DNA from: Spirochaetaceae bacterium
GTDB taxonomy: Bacteria; Spirochaetota; Spirochaetia; Treponematales; Breznakiellaceae
Assembly: GCA_031256815.1 (NCBI GenBank)
Contig: JAIRPU010000061.1
Coordinates: 1 to 17,680 of the forward strand
Direction: 5' to 3'
DNA: 17,680 nucleotides
Shown here: piece after piece, positions 6,209 through 14,035 of the stretch
Layout of the letters: each line of letters begins with the position of its first letter
Position numbering within the stretch: the first letter of the stretch is position 1
Made by a program: the position numbers and the translations under genes
Notes under the pieces: generated by a model
The model's input: only the letters and a program-made list of their open reading frames with translations
Database searches by the model: none
What the model was told of the DNA's origin: nothing

Positions 6209-7306
6209 CTATAAAAAATTTTTTACTTTTAACAGTTCGGCGTTTAATATGCCGCCGCCTGCCGCGCCGCGCACCGTGTTATGGGAAAGTCCTACAAAAC
6301 GAATGTCAAACACCGGGCATGGACGCACACGCCCAACGCTTACCGCCATTGCTTTGTATGCGTCCCGGTCTTTGGCGGGCTGCGGGCGGTTCGCTTCTTT
6401 TCGCACTATAATTGGCACCTCCGGCGCAAACGGTAATTTTAACTCCTGCGGCAATGCGCGAAAGTTATTCCAAATTTCAATAACCTGCTCCACAGAAGGT
6501 TTTTTTGCCCCAAATTCCATGCTTACAGTAGCGGTATGGCCGTCAATTACAGGCACGCGGTTACAATGCGCGGAAATTAAAGGCAATTCTGAATTTTTTA
6601 TTTCGCCATTTTCAATGCTGCCAAGAATTTTCAACGGCTCTTTTTCGCTTTTTTCTTCTTCGCCGCCAATATACGGTACTACGTTATCTATAACATCAAG
6701 ACTGGGAACACCCGGATAGCCTGCGCCGGAAACCGCCTGCATTGTTGTAATAATCATTCGTTTTACTTCGTAGCCTGCTTTAAGCAGCGCCCAAAGCGGC
6801 GTCATATAACTTTGAATTGAACAATTTGGCTTTACCGCTATAAAACCGCGTTCCCAGCCGCGTTTTTTTTGCTGCAAAGGAATTATATCGCAATGAGAAG
6901 GATTTACTTCGGCTATAAGCATTGGAACATCCGGCGTCCAGCGGTTTGCGGAAGCGTTCGACACAACCGGAATTCCTGCCTGCGCATAGCCTTCTTCAAG
7001 CCGGATTATTTCTTCTTTATCCATTTCCAGCGCAGAAAACACAAAGCGCAATTTACCGGCGTTCAATGCGGAAACCGCCTTTGATATGTCATTTGCGTCT
7101 TCAACTTTAATTTCGCCGACAGCCGCATTAAAACCGCGCCGCAAATGCCAGCGTCCGGCTACAGCGTCTTCGTATTTTTTACCTGCGCTGCGCGCTGACG
7201 CAGCAAGATAGCTGACTTCAAACCACGGATGTTCATTTAAAAGCGAAATATAATTTTGCCCCACCATACCCGTTGCGCCCAATATGCCAACCGGAATCTT
7301 TTGCAT
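6209..7306 (-). CDS. asd: aspartate-semialdehyde dehydrogenase, archaeal/fungal type
   Basis: Reduces aspartyl phosphate to aspartate semialdehyde with NADPH, the branch point to lysine/diaminopimelate, methionine and threonine. The 365-residue product opens with the nucleotide-binding GILGATGMVGQ (7-17) and HPWFEVSYLAAS. It carries the nucleophilic cysteine in KPNCSIQS (C162), the QAVSGAGYPGV block (190-200) and the catalytic histidine in CNRVPVIDGHT (H257). The spacing and wording of these motifs fit the archaeal/fungal ASADH branch (TIGR00978-like) rather than the E. coli type. GGAGG at 7313-7317 supports ATG 7306; the upstream in-frame extension to 7354 reads through the promoter and is rejected. 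No other lysine or threonine gene is adjacent. Confidence 0.93.
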   Translation of the reverse strand: MQKIPVGILGATGMVGQNYISLLNEHPWFEVSYLAASARSAGKKYEDAVAGRWHLRRGFNAAVGEIKVEDANDISKAVSALNAGKLRFVFSALEMDKEEIIRLEEGYAQAGIPVVSNASANRWTPDVPMLIAEVNPSHCDIIPLQQKKRGWERGFIAVKPNCSIQSYMTPLWALLKAGYEVKRMIITTMQAVSGAGYPGVPSLDVIDNVVPYIGGEEEKSEKEPLKILGSIENGEIKNSELPLISAHCNRVPVIDGHTATVSMEFGAKKPSVEQVIEIWNNFRALPQELKLPFAPEVPIIVRKEANRPQPAKDRDAYKAMAVSVGRVRPCPVFDIRFVGLSHNTVRGAAGGGILNAELLKVKNFL

Positions 7307-7325
7307 ATCTATCCTCCAAAGTAAA

Positions 7326-7354
7326 TTTATAATATAAAATTTTATTTTAAACAA
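7326..7354 (-). promoter_or_regulatory. candidate promoter of asd
   Basis: On the minus strand TTGTTT (7354-7349) and TATAAA (7331-7326) are 17 bp apart. The predicted start near 7319 leaves a very short leader that still holds the GGAGG site. The surrounding sequence is A+T-rich, so chance matches are possible. Confidence 0.5.
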
Positions 7355-7422
7355 TATGCCGGCAATTTATGTTTTTATGAGAACAGGAAGCGGTAATGAA
7401 TGTGCGATTTTATATGAATTTG

Positions 7423-8934
7423 TTATTCAAAATCGTTGTTTTCCACATAATGAACAAGAGTTAAAAAGTCTTCCAGTTTTTTGGCACATTCAGAAAGCGG
7501 CATATATTCTTTTAGTACAAAATCAATTTCCGACCAGTTTCTAACAAGCAAAAACTGACGGTTCTGACGTTCTATTTCGAGCGTATTAATATGTTTTTGA
7601 ATTTGGGTAATTGTGTTTAAGGCTTCCATTATAATTTCATAAGCTTCAAAATTAATTGTATCAATATATTTGCGCAGATTATCCGCATTGCGTTTTCCTA
7701 CAGAAGCTTTTGCATAATATGCGTGCAGCTTGATTCCGCGTTCGCCGGATTCGCGCATTGAATGGTCAAACGCGCTGATTTCCTGAAAGCGGTCGTTTAA
7801 ATCGTGTATTAACTGCGAAAGTTCACTTGAAACCTCACGGGAAGACCATTTTCCTTTTATTAAAACAATATTTATTACCTCTCTTAGAGGAACGCTAAAC
7901 GTATGAAAAAATAAATAAAGATAATTAAACTGTTTTGCATAAACAAACTTTCCATAGCCTGCGTTTTCGTAATTTTCGCTTATTTTGCTGTTATAATAAT
8001 TTGCAAAGTTTGCATTCAACGATAAAACTTCAGGAAAAACCCGTGTTAGCAGTTCGCTGGTCTTTGAATCTATAACTTCGCGGTCAATTTCCTGGACTGC
8101 TTTATTCGCCGCGGTTCCAAGGCCGGATATGTATTCTTCTGTAAACCCCCTGCCGCCGGCAATCGTTTCCGGCAGCCAGTCCGAGTTGGATTCGGCATGG
8201 CGGACGATTAAAGTTAAAATACCGGATTTTAATACCTTGTTAAGTGAAGTATATAATTTTGACCAGCCTGCGTCATCCGGAAAGGATGCGTCAAATTCTT
8301 TTATAATTGTAAATATTTCAGGCCATTCAATCTTTTCGTCCAAAAAAGCGGAAACAGTCAAAAAATCCTTTATAAATTCACCTATATCTTCAAAAGCTGT
8401 TTTTCCAAAAGAAGAAATATCAATAATCTCGCTGCCGGAAAAAAAACGTAAAATTCCAACGTAATCAAAATTAACAAACCAGCTAAAACAAATTATTTGA
8501 TTATAAATAGTGTCCAGACGGTGCATCCATCCAGCATTAAAATATTTTTCTGCAATTAAAATATTTGTTTTTACAAGCGATGTAATGTCTTCAATGTTAC
8601 GGACAGCGCTTTCTTTTTTTATAAACTCTTCCGATATGTTATAGAGCAGCTGCCTGCCACGTTCGTCCAGATAATGATTAAAAATAATTTCTTTTAGTAT
8701 CTCTGATTTTTCGGCTTTTAAAAATGTTTTCTGGTATGGCATAACGCATTTGTAAATATCATAAAAAAAATGACCAAGAATAATCTGCGCCTCGCAGGTT
8801 TTTGTATTATAAAATTTGCTGTATTTATTTTTTTTAACTTCGTGCGCGTTAAAAACACGTATTTTTAATTTTGCGCGTTCATGCGGATTAAAAAGATATA
8901 TAAAAAAGCTGCGAATATCTCCAAAAAACAGCAT
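7423..8934 (-). CDS. protein of unknown function, probably spirochaete-specific (DUF5312-like)
   Basis: The product has 503 residues and no catalytic motif, signal peptide or clear membrane span that I can recognise. It looks mainly alpha-helical, rich in K, E, F and I, and opens with MLFFGDIRSFFIYLFNPHERAK. The overall character recalls a Treponema family annotated as DUF5312, but that match is from memory and uncertain. I chose ATG 8934 because AAAGGGG lies about 10 nt ahead (inside the end of the preceding EF-G gene); the alternative TTG at 8958 would overlap that gene by 17 nt. The start lies 7 nt after the EF-G2-like stop codon, so the two genes are almost certainly cotranscribed and translationally close. 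The gene is noticeably A+T-richer than the EF-G gene. Confidence 0.8.
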   Translation of the reverse strand: MLFFGDIRSFFIYLFNPHERAKLKIRVFNAHEVKKNKYSKFYNTKTCEAQIILGHFFYDIYKCVMPYQKTFLKAEKSEILKEIIFNHYLDERGRQLLYNISEEFIKKESAVRNIEDITSLVKTNILIAEKYFNAGWMHRLDTIYNQIICFSWFVNFDYVGILRFFSGSEIIDISSFGKTAFEDIGEFIKDFLTVSAFLDEKIEWPEIFTIIKEFDASFPDDAGWSKLYTSLNKVLKSGILTLIVRHAESNSDWLPETIAGGRGFTEEYISGLGTAANKAVQEIDREVIDSKTSELLTRVFPEVLSLNANFANYYNSKISENYENAGYGKFVYAKQFNYLYLFFHTFSVPLREVINIVLIKGKWSSREVSSELSQLIHDLNDRFQEISAFDHSMRESGERGIKLHAYYAKASVGKRNADNLRKYIDTINFEAYEIIMEALNTITQIQKHINTLEIERQNRQFLLVRNWSEIDFVLKEYMPLSECAKKLEDFLTLVHYVENNDFE

Positions 8935-8941
8935 TTTGTTT

Positions 8942-10987
8942 TTACCCCTTTTTTTCAAAATGAGAAAACAGCATGGAAAAACTTGCGCGCCCCTGGCTTA
9001 CCGAACGCAGGCTTGTCATAAATCCAAACATCTTTTCCATTGGCGCAAGCGCTTTTACTTCATCGTATCCTGTTTTTGATTCCATGCTTTGCACCTGGCC
9101 GCCCCGCTGGGTAACCAGGCTAAGTACATCGCCGACAAACTCTTTTGGAGAATTTAAATCTACTGCCATTATTGGTTCAAGCAAAACAGGTCGCGCCTTT
9201 TTTGCCGCTTCGTCAAATGTTAAGCTTGCGCATGCTTCAAAGGCAAATTCTGTTCCGTTTAATTCATTATACTGAATTTCGCAAAGCGTTGCCAAAATAT
9301 CAATGCATGGATAACCAAGCGCTATACCTCCGGCAAAGGCCCCCTCTACGCCGCGCCGCACAGCTTCCAGAATTTCAGGCGGCGCTTTGCCAGGCCTTAC
9401 GGCGCAAACATATTTATTGCCGCAGCCGCGTTCCTGCGGTTCAAGCCGCAGGACAAGCGCGGCGCTGTTCTCTTTTCCGGCAATTACACGCGAAAAACTG
9501 CCGCTATGCTCCGCGTTTGATTCTATGGATTCTCTGTAGGTAACCTGCGGATTACCCACATTCGCCTCGACTTTATATTCATTTTTTATTCTTGTAACAA
9601 GCACATCAAGGTGAAGTTCGCCCATTCCGGAAATAATAATTTGGCCTGTTTCTTCGCTTTCCCGTGTTGTAAACGTGGGGTCTTCTCTGGATAAAATATC
9701 AAGAGTTTCTTTTAATTTATCGCGTTCCGAAAGTGTTGACGGCTCTATCGAAACAGAAATAACAGGCTCCGGAAAGCGCATTTTTTCCAGCGCCACAGGC
9801 AGTCCTTCCATGCCGATTGTATCGCCGGTTTGCGCAAGTTTTAAACCAATAAAAACGCCTATATCTCCCGCGCAAAGCGCTTCCATAGGCTCAAATTTAT
9901 TTGAATGAGGCCGCAAAATACGGTTTATCCGCTCGCGCTTTTTTTTGCCAACATTAAAACACGCGCTGCCCTGCGCGAATTTTCCTGAGTACATTCTAAT
10001 ATAGCACAAACTGCCCGCTTCGCGGTCGTTCTGAATTTTGAAAACAAGCCCAAGCGGGCTGCCGCTTTCGTCGCATGGAACAGGGATTGTTTCTTCTTTT
10101 TTCAAATGAAACGCCTGTGCCGGCGGAACTTCATCCGGCGCGGGCAGATAATCTACAATGGCGTCTATAAGGGGCTGAACCCCCATATTACGCCTGGAAG
10201 CGCCTGTTAAAAGCGGAAAAAGCCTGCGTTCGCAAACAGCGGCGCGTAATTCGCTTCTGATAAGCGCTGCCGGAATCTCCTTGCCGTTAAGGTAGAGTTC
10301 CGTTATTGCATCGCTTGTTTCAGAAAGCGCGTCAATAAGTTTTTCGCGCCATTCCGCTGCAAGCGCGGCGCGTTCGGCGCTAATTTCAAGCGTTTCAATT
10401 TGTTCGCCTTCGCCGCCCGTCCAGCGAAGCTCCTTCATAAGGATAAGGTCGATAACGCCTTCAAAAGCGGCTTCCCTGCCTATTGGAATTTGAACCGCAA
10501 CCGGATTTGTGTTAAGTTTTGTGCGAATATTTTCTATAACTGAAAAAAAATCCGCGCCAAGACGGTCCATCTTGTTTACATAGCCAATTACAGGAACTTT
10601 ATAGCGCTCCGCCTGCCGCCAAACCGTTTCTGTCTGCGGTTCAACAGCCCGCACAGCGTCAAAAATGGCGATAGCTCCATCTAAAACACGCAAGCTGCGC
10701 TCTACCTCTGCGGTAAAATCAACGTGTCCGGGTGTGTCAATAATGTTTATTTGAAACTTTTCGCGCTTCCCATTGAATTCACGCTGCCAATATGTTGTTG
10801 TAGCGGCGCTTTGAATGGTAATACCGCGTTCCTGCTCCTGTTCCATCCAATCCATAATCGCTTCGCCATCGTCAACTTCGCCGATTTTATGGCTTTTACC
10901 CGTATAAAACAGAATACGCTCTGTTGTAGTGGTCTTTCCGGCGTCTATGTGCGCCATAATACCTGTGTTTCTCATATTTTTAAGCAT
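8942..10987 (-). CDS. fusA2: elongation factor G paralogue, EF-G2 / ribosome-recycling type
   Basis: Translational GTPase of 681 residues acting on the ribosome. The G domain is intact: AHIDAGKTT (12-20), RGITIQSAATT (54-64), DTPGHVDF (84-91) and NKMDR (138-142). Domains II, III, IV and V follow in normal order. Domain IV is atypical. The GGRGQYG motif that opens it in translocating EF-G is replaced by a stretch starting SGSFSRVIAGKE (495-506), and the tip loop YHDVDSSE is replaced by YNELNGTE (573-580), so the catalytically important histidine (H583 in E. coli) is N574. These features resemble the spirochaete/mitochondrial EF-G2 lineage, whose members work in ribosome recycling rather than translocation; that role is inferred. 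TTCCCT at 10993-10998 (AGGGAA on the coding strand) supports ATG 10987. The gene starts 14 nt after the V-ATPase B stop. Confidence 0.85.
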   Translation of the reverse strand: MLKNMRNTGIMAHIDAGKTTTTERILFYTGKSHKIGEVDDGEAIMDWMEQEQERGITIQSAATTTYWQREFNGKREKFQINIIDTPGHVDFTAEVERSLRVLDGAIAIFDAVRAVEPQTETVWRQAERYKVPVIGYVNKMDRLGADFFSVIENIRTKLNTNPVAVQIPIGREAAFEGVIDLILMKELRWTGGEGEQIETLEISAERAALAAEWREKLIDALSETSDAITELYLNGKEIPAALIRSELRAAVCERRLFPLLTGASRRNMGVQPLIDAIVDYLPAPDEVPPAQAFHLKKEETIPVPCDESGSPLGLVFKIQNDREAGSLCYIRMYSGKFAQGSACFNVGKKKRERINRILRPHSNKFEPMEALCAGDIGVFIGLKLAQTGDTIGMEGLPVALEKMRFPEPVISVSIEPSTLSERDKLKETLDILSREDPTFTTRESEETGQIIISGMGELHLDVLVTRIKNEYKVEANVGNPQVTYRESIESNAEHSGSFSRVIAGKENSAALVLRLEPQERGCGNKYVCAVRPGKAPPEILEAVRRGVEGAFAGGIALGYPCIDILATLCEIQYNELNGTEFAFEACASLTFDEAAKKARPVLLEPIMAVDLNSPKEFVGDVLSLVTQRGGQVQSMESKTGYDEVKALAPMEKMFGFMTSLRSVSQGRASFSMLFSHFEKKG

Positions 10988-11001
10988 GACAATTCCCTGT
11001 T

Positions 11002-12375
11002 TTAACGAGGAAGATATTTTTCAAGAAATTCTTTTTTAATTCGCAGCAGCTCATCCTGCGGGAGCATGGCAAGAAGCTTCCAGCCTATACCCAGCGTTTG
11101 TTCAAGGCTGCGGTCTTCATATTCATCCTGCGAAATAAAATCGCGTTCAAAAGCTTCCCCAAATTTGAGATATAGCTTATCTATGTCCGAAAGCTCTTCT
11201 TCGCCTATTATAGACGCCAAATTACGCACCTGCTTTACCTTTGAATAAGCGGCAAAAAGCTGGCTGGAAACGTCTTTATGGTCTTCGCGGGTCATGCCTT
11301 CGCCTATTCCGTCTTTCATTAAACGTGAAAGGCTTGGCAGTCCGGCCACAGGCGGATAAACGCCTTTTTGAAAAAGTTCACGGTCAAGTACAATTTGGCC
11401 TTCTGTTATATAACCGGAAAGGTCTGGAACCGGATGCGAAATATCATCATTTGGCATGGTAAGTATTGGAACCTGCGTTATTGAACCCTCGGAGCCGCGT
11501 ATTTTACCGGCTCTTTCGTATAAAGATGCCAAATCCGAATAAAGATAGCCGGGATAGCCCTTTCGGCTTGGAACCTCTCCGCGAATTGAACTTACCTCTC
11601 GCAATGCCTCACAATAATTTGTCATATCCGTCATGACAACAAGAACGTGCATTCCTTGTTGATATGCCAAATATTCCGCCGCGGTAAGCGCAGCCCTGGG
11701 AGCGATAAGCCGTTCCAGCGAAGGCGAATCGGCAAGTGAGAGAAAGAGCGCTACGTTGGAAAGCACTCCGGAGTGTTCAAAATCGTCCAGAAAAAACCGC
11801 GCTACATCGTATTTTACTCCCATTGCGCAAAAAACAATAACAAAATTCTCGCCGGCGGTTAAAATTTTTGCCTGCCTTACAATTTGGGCGGCAAGCCTGT
11901 TATGGGGAAGTCCGTTGCCGGAAAAAATCGGGAGTTTTTGCCCCCTGATAAGCGTGTTCATGCCGTCTATTGAGGAAATTCCTGTTTGAATAAAGTCGCG
12001 CGGATAGGTTCGCGCATAAGGATTTATTGGCAATCCGTTTACATCCGCGCAGGTGGACGAAAATATAGGCGCGCCGCCGTCGATAGGTTCGCCCAAACCG
12101 TTAAAGACACGGCCAAGCAAGCCTATGCCTACGCGCAATTCCATGGGTCTGCCCAAAAACTCTACCCGCGAAAATGTTGTGGAAAGTCCCGAAGTAGAGC
12201 CAAATATTTGCACCGCCGCATAATCACGGCCAAGGTCGATAACGCGGCCAAGCCTTCGCTCGCCTTCGCGGTCATAAACCGCGACGACCTCGTTAAACCC
12301 AACGTTGCGGCTGTGCGCCGTAATTACTACAGGACCTTCTATACGCGATAATCCTTTATATTCTACGCCGCGCAT
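11002..12375 (-). CDS. atpB: V-type ATP synthase/ATPase subunit B
   Basis: Regulatory, non-catalytic nucleotide-binding subunit of the cytosolic V1 head, which alternates with subunit A in the A3B3 ring. The 457-residue length is standard. It opens with YKGLSRIEGPVV, has FSGNGLPHNRLAAQI (151-165) in place of a Walker A lysine loop, as expected of B subunits, then PSRKGYPGYLYSDLASLYERAG and the TMPNDDISHPVPDLSGYITEGQI block. No subunit A gene lies upstream and no subunit D gene downstream, which is unusual because bacterial V-ATPase genes nearly always sit as an A-B-D run. No clear ribosome binding site precedes ATG 12375, and a promoter-like element abuts it. Also called ntpB. Confidence 0.93.
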   Translation of the reverse strand: MRGVEYKGLSRIEGPVVITAHSRNVGFNEVVAVYDREGERRLGRVIDLGRDYAAVQIFGSTSGLSTTFSRVEFLGRPMELRVGIGLLGRVFNGLGEPIDGGAPIFSSTCADVNGLPINPYARTYPRDFIQTGISSIDGMNTLIRGQKLPIFSGNGLPHNRLAAQIVRQAKILTAGENFVIVFCAMGVKYDVARFFLDDFEHSGVLSNVALFLSLADSPSLERLIAPRAALTAAEYLAYQQGMHVLVVMTDMTNYCEALREVSSIRGEVPSRKGYPGYLYSDLASLYERAGKIRGSEGSITQVPILTMPNDDISHPVPDLSGYITEGQIVLDRELFQKGVYPPVAGLPSLSRLMKDGIGEGMTREDHKDVSSQLFAAYSKVKQVRNLASIIGEEELSDIDKLYLKFGEAFERDFISQDEYEDRSLEQTLGIGWKLLAMLPQDELLRIKKEFLEKYLPR

Positions 12376-12380
12376 AATTC

Positions 12381-12409
12381 ATTCTATATCAAAATAATCC
12401 TGTATACAA
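12381..12409 (-). promoter_or_regulatory. candidate promoter abutting the V-ATPase B start codon
   Basis: On the minus strand TTGTAT (12409-12404) and TAGAAT (12386-12381) are 17 bp apart. Only five bases (GAATT) separate the -10 from the ATG, which would make the transcript leaderless. The -35 match is weak, but the absence of a ribosome binding site agrees with this reading. Confidence 0.35.
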
Positions 12410-12655
12410 GAGCGCTGTACCTGCGGGCAATACGCCGACCGGACTAAATTGTTTTTAGACAATGCGGATTGCACAAAAGGTTTTTGCGTTTTTAAAAGCA
12501 ATGCCGCGCAGCATATTTTTATGTGTGATATTACACGCTCATTTTTTGTAGGAAAAAAAAACTGTATTTAACATTTTTACCGCATAAACAGGTTATGTGC
12601 CATTTTCCTTAATTAGCAAGGATAAAAACTATTTGTACATAACCGGAAGGTTTTT

Positions 12656-13495
12656 ATGTCGATACAAAAAATTATACATTACTGCTGGTTATCTGATGAG
12701 CCAATACCGGAAATATATCAAACATATATGAAGTCGTGGAAAATAAAACTTCCTGATTATAAATTTATTTTATGGGACACAAAAAGATTTGATATAAATA
12801 CAACAATTTGGACAAAGCAGGCGTTTGACGCAAAGCTTTATGCATGCGCTGCGGATTATATTCGTCTTTATGCGGTTTATAACTGCGGCGGAATATATCT
12901 TGATATGGATATGGAAGTTATTAAGCCATTCGATTCACTTTTAAATTCGGAAATAATGATTGCTTACGAAAATCATATAAGCGAAAATATTGAAGCCGGA
13001 TGTTTTGGAGCGGAAAAAGAACATCCATACATAAGAAAATGCATGGAATACTTTGAAAACAAGCGTTTTTTCAATCCGCTTGAAAGCGAAAAAATAATGC
13101 TTATGCCTGTATCGGAACGGCATGAATATATAAACCCATTAATACTGCCCGAAATAATGAGTATAGTATTAAAGCAGCACTTTAAAAATATAGCTTACAA
13201 AATATATCCAAAAGAATATTTTACCGCAAAAAATGTTGTAACAGGCCAGATTGAAAAAAAAGAAGTTACATTTACCGTGCATCATTTTGCTACGCAGTAT
13301 CATTCCGAAGAATGGAGAAAACGAAGGGCAGTGCGTCAAAGAATAAACAGAACTTTTGGCGAGAATGCCGCAATAGTAAAAACTTTTGAAAAATTATATG
13401 GCGTTACAAAAAGAATTAACAGTTATGGAATAGCAAAAGCTGCTATGTATTATTTTGATAAATATATAAGAAAGCCGGATACAATTAATGCATAA
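12656..13495 (+). CDS. DXD-motif sugar glycosyltransferase (GT32 / OCH1-like family)
   Basis: Predicted to transfer a sugar from a nucleotide-sugar donor to a surface polysaccharide or lipid. The start MSIQKIIHYCWLSDEPIP and the core AADYIRLYAVYNCGGIYLDMDMEV (65-88), with the metal-binding D83-x-D85 pair, are hallmarks of the Gly_transf_sug (PF04488) capsular/mannosyl-transferase group. The 279-residue length fits stand-alone bacterial members. No membrane segment is evident, so it is likely cytosolic. GGAAGG at 12645-12650 fixes ATG 12656. The gene is monocistronic, flanked by oppositely oriented genes, and clearly richer in A+T than its neighbours, in keeping with acquisition by transfer. 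Donor and acceptor cannot be told from sequence. The 280-nt gap before it shows no convincing promoter for this gene. Confidence 0.88.
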   Translation: MSIQKIIHYCWLSDEPIPEIYQTYMKSWKIKLPDYKFILWDTKRFDINTTIWTKQAFDAKLYACAADYIRLYAVYNCGGIYLDMDMEVIKPFDSLLNSEIMIAYENHISENIEAGCFGAEKEHPYIRKCMEYFENKRFFNPLESEKIMLMPVSERHEYINPLILPEIMSIVLKQHFKNIAYKIYPKEYFTAKNVVTGQIEKKEVTFTVHHFATQYHSEEWRKRRAVRQRINRTFGENAAIVKTFEKLYGVTKRINSYGIAKAAMYYFDKYIRKPDTINA

Positions 13496-13517
13496 AAATT
13501 TTATAAGAGTTTATACA

Positions 13518-13549
13518 GGGAAATGAAATTTTATAAAATTTTATTTCCC
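13518..13549. terminator. large palindrome between convergent genes, possible bidirectional terminator
   Basis: The 32-base palindrome runs from GGGAAATG (13518-13525) through AAATTTTATAAAATTT (13526-13541) to TATTTCCC (13542-13549), with one G/T mismatch that can wobble-pair. It follows the glycosyltransferase stop and contains the ogt stop codon (13541-13543). It separates two convergent transcripts. The A+T-rich stem is not a classical GC hairpin plus T run, so terminator function is a moderate inference. Confidence 0.55.
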
Positions 13550-14035
13550 TTTCCGGGCAGAGGCGGAACTGGAATCTGCTTTTAAAAAATGCTGTTCAAG
13601 TTCAAGCAGCCTGCGTTTTACATCAATTCCGCCGGCAAAGCCGGTAAGCGCGCCGTTAGCGCCTATAACGCGGTGGCAGGGCAGAATAATTGCAAGCGGA
13701 TTTTTATGCAGCGCTGCGCCGGCAGCCCGCGCAGCATTTTTGCTTCCGGCTTTTGCCGCTATTTCGCCGTAACTGAGCGTTGCGCCGTATGGAATTTCCG
13801 GCAGCGCCCTCCAGATATTTAACTCAAAATCTGTGCCGCTAAGTTCAAATGGGAGTTCAAAACAACGCCTTTTACCTGCAAGATATTCGTTTATTTGCGC
13901 AAAAGCAGCGCGTGTAATGGCGTTTTCGCCTGTTCCAATGCCATCCTGAGTAAAAGAAACACCCAAAAGCGAATCTTCCGAAGCGCTTATTCGCAAAGAA
14001 AAAAATGGCGTTTCGCAGACAGCATGGACATTCAT
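13541..14035 (-). CDS. ogt: methylated-DNA--[protein]-cysteine S-methyltransferase
   Basis: Suicide DNA repair protein that moves the alkyl group from O6-alkylguanine to its own cysteine. The acceptor cysteine is C120 in LPCHRVIG (118-125), preceded by the DNA-binding helix region IPYGATLSYGEIAAKAG (81-97) and followed by LTGFAGG. The 164-residue length is normal for the single-domain Ogt form, with no Ada regulatory domain. The last residues are a short basic/serine tail. Its ATG overlaps the serC stop by four bases (ATGA), so translation is probably coupled to serC. It ends within the palindrome shared with the convergent glycosyltransferase gene. Confidence 0.95.
   Translation of the reverse strand: MNVHAVCETPFFSLRISASEDSLLGVSFTQDGIGTGENAITRAAFAQINEYLAGKRRCFELPFELSGTDFELNIWRALPEIPYGATLSYGEIAAKAGSKNAARAAGAALHKNPLAIILPCHRVIGANGALTGFAGGIDVKRRLLELEQHFLKADSSSASARKGK

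Noticed and set aside
12379..12567. Minus-strand open frame ending in a TGA just before the V-ATPase B start, considered as a remnant of subunit A
   Set aside because: Its translation (ending QDYFDIE) shows no motif of the A subunit, it has no start with a ribosome binding site, and the sequence is low-complexity and A+T-rich.
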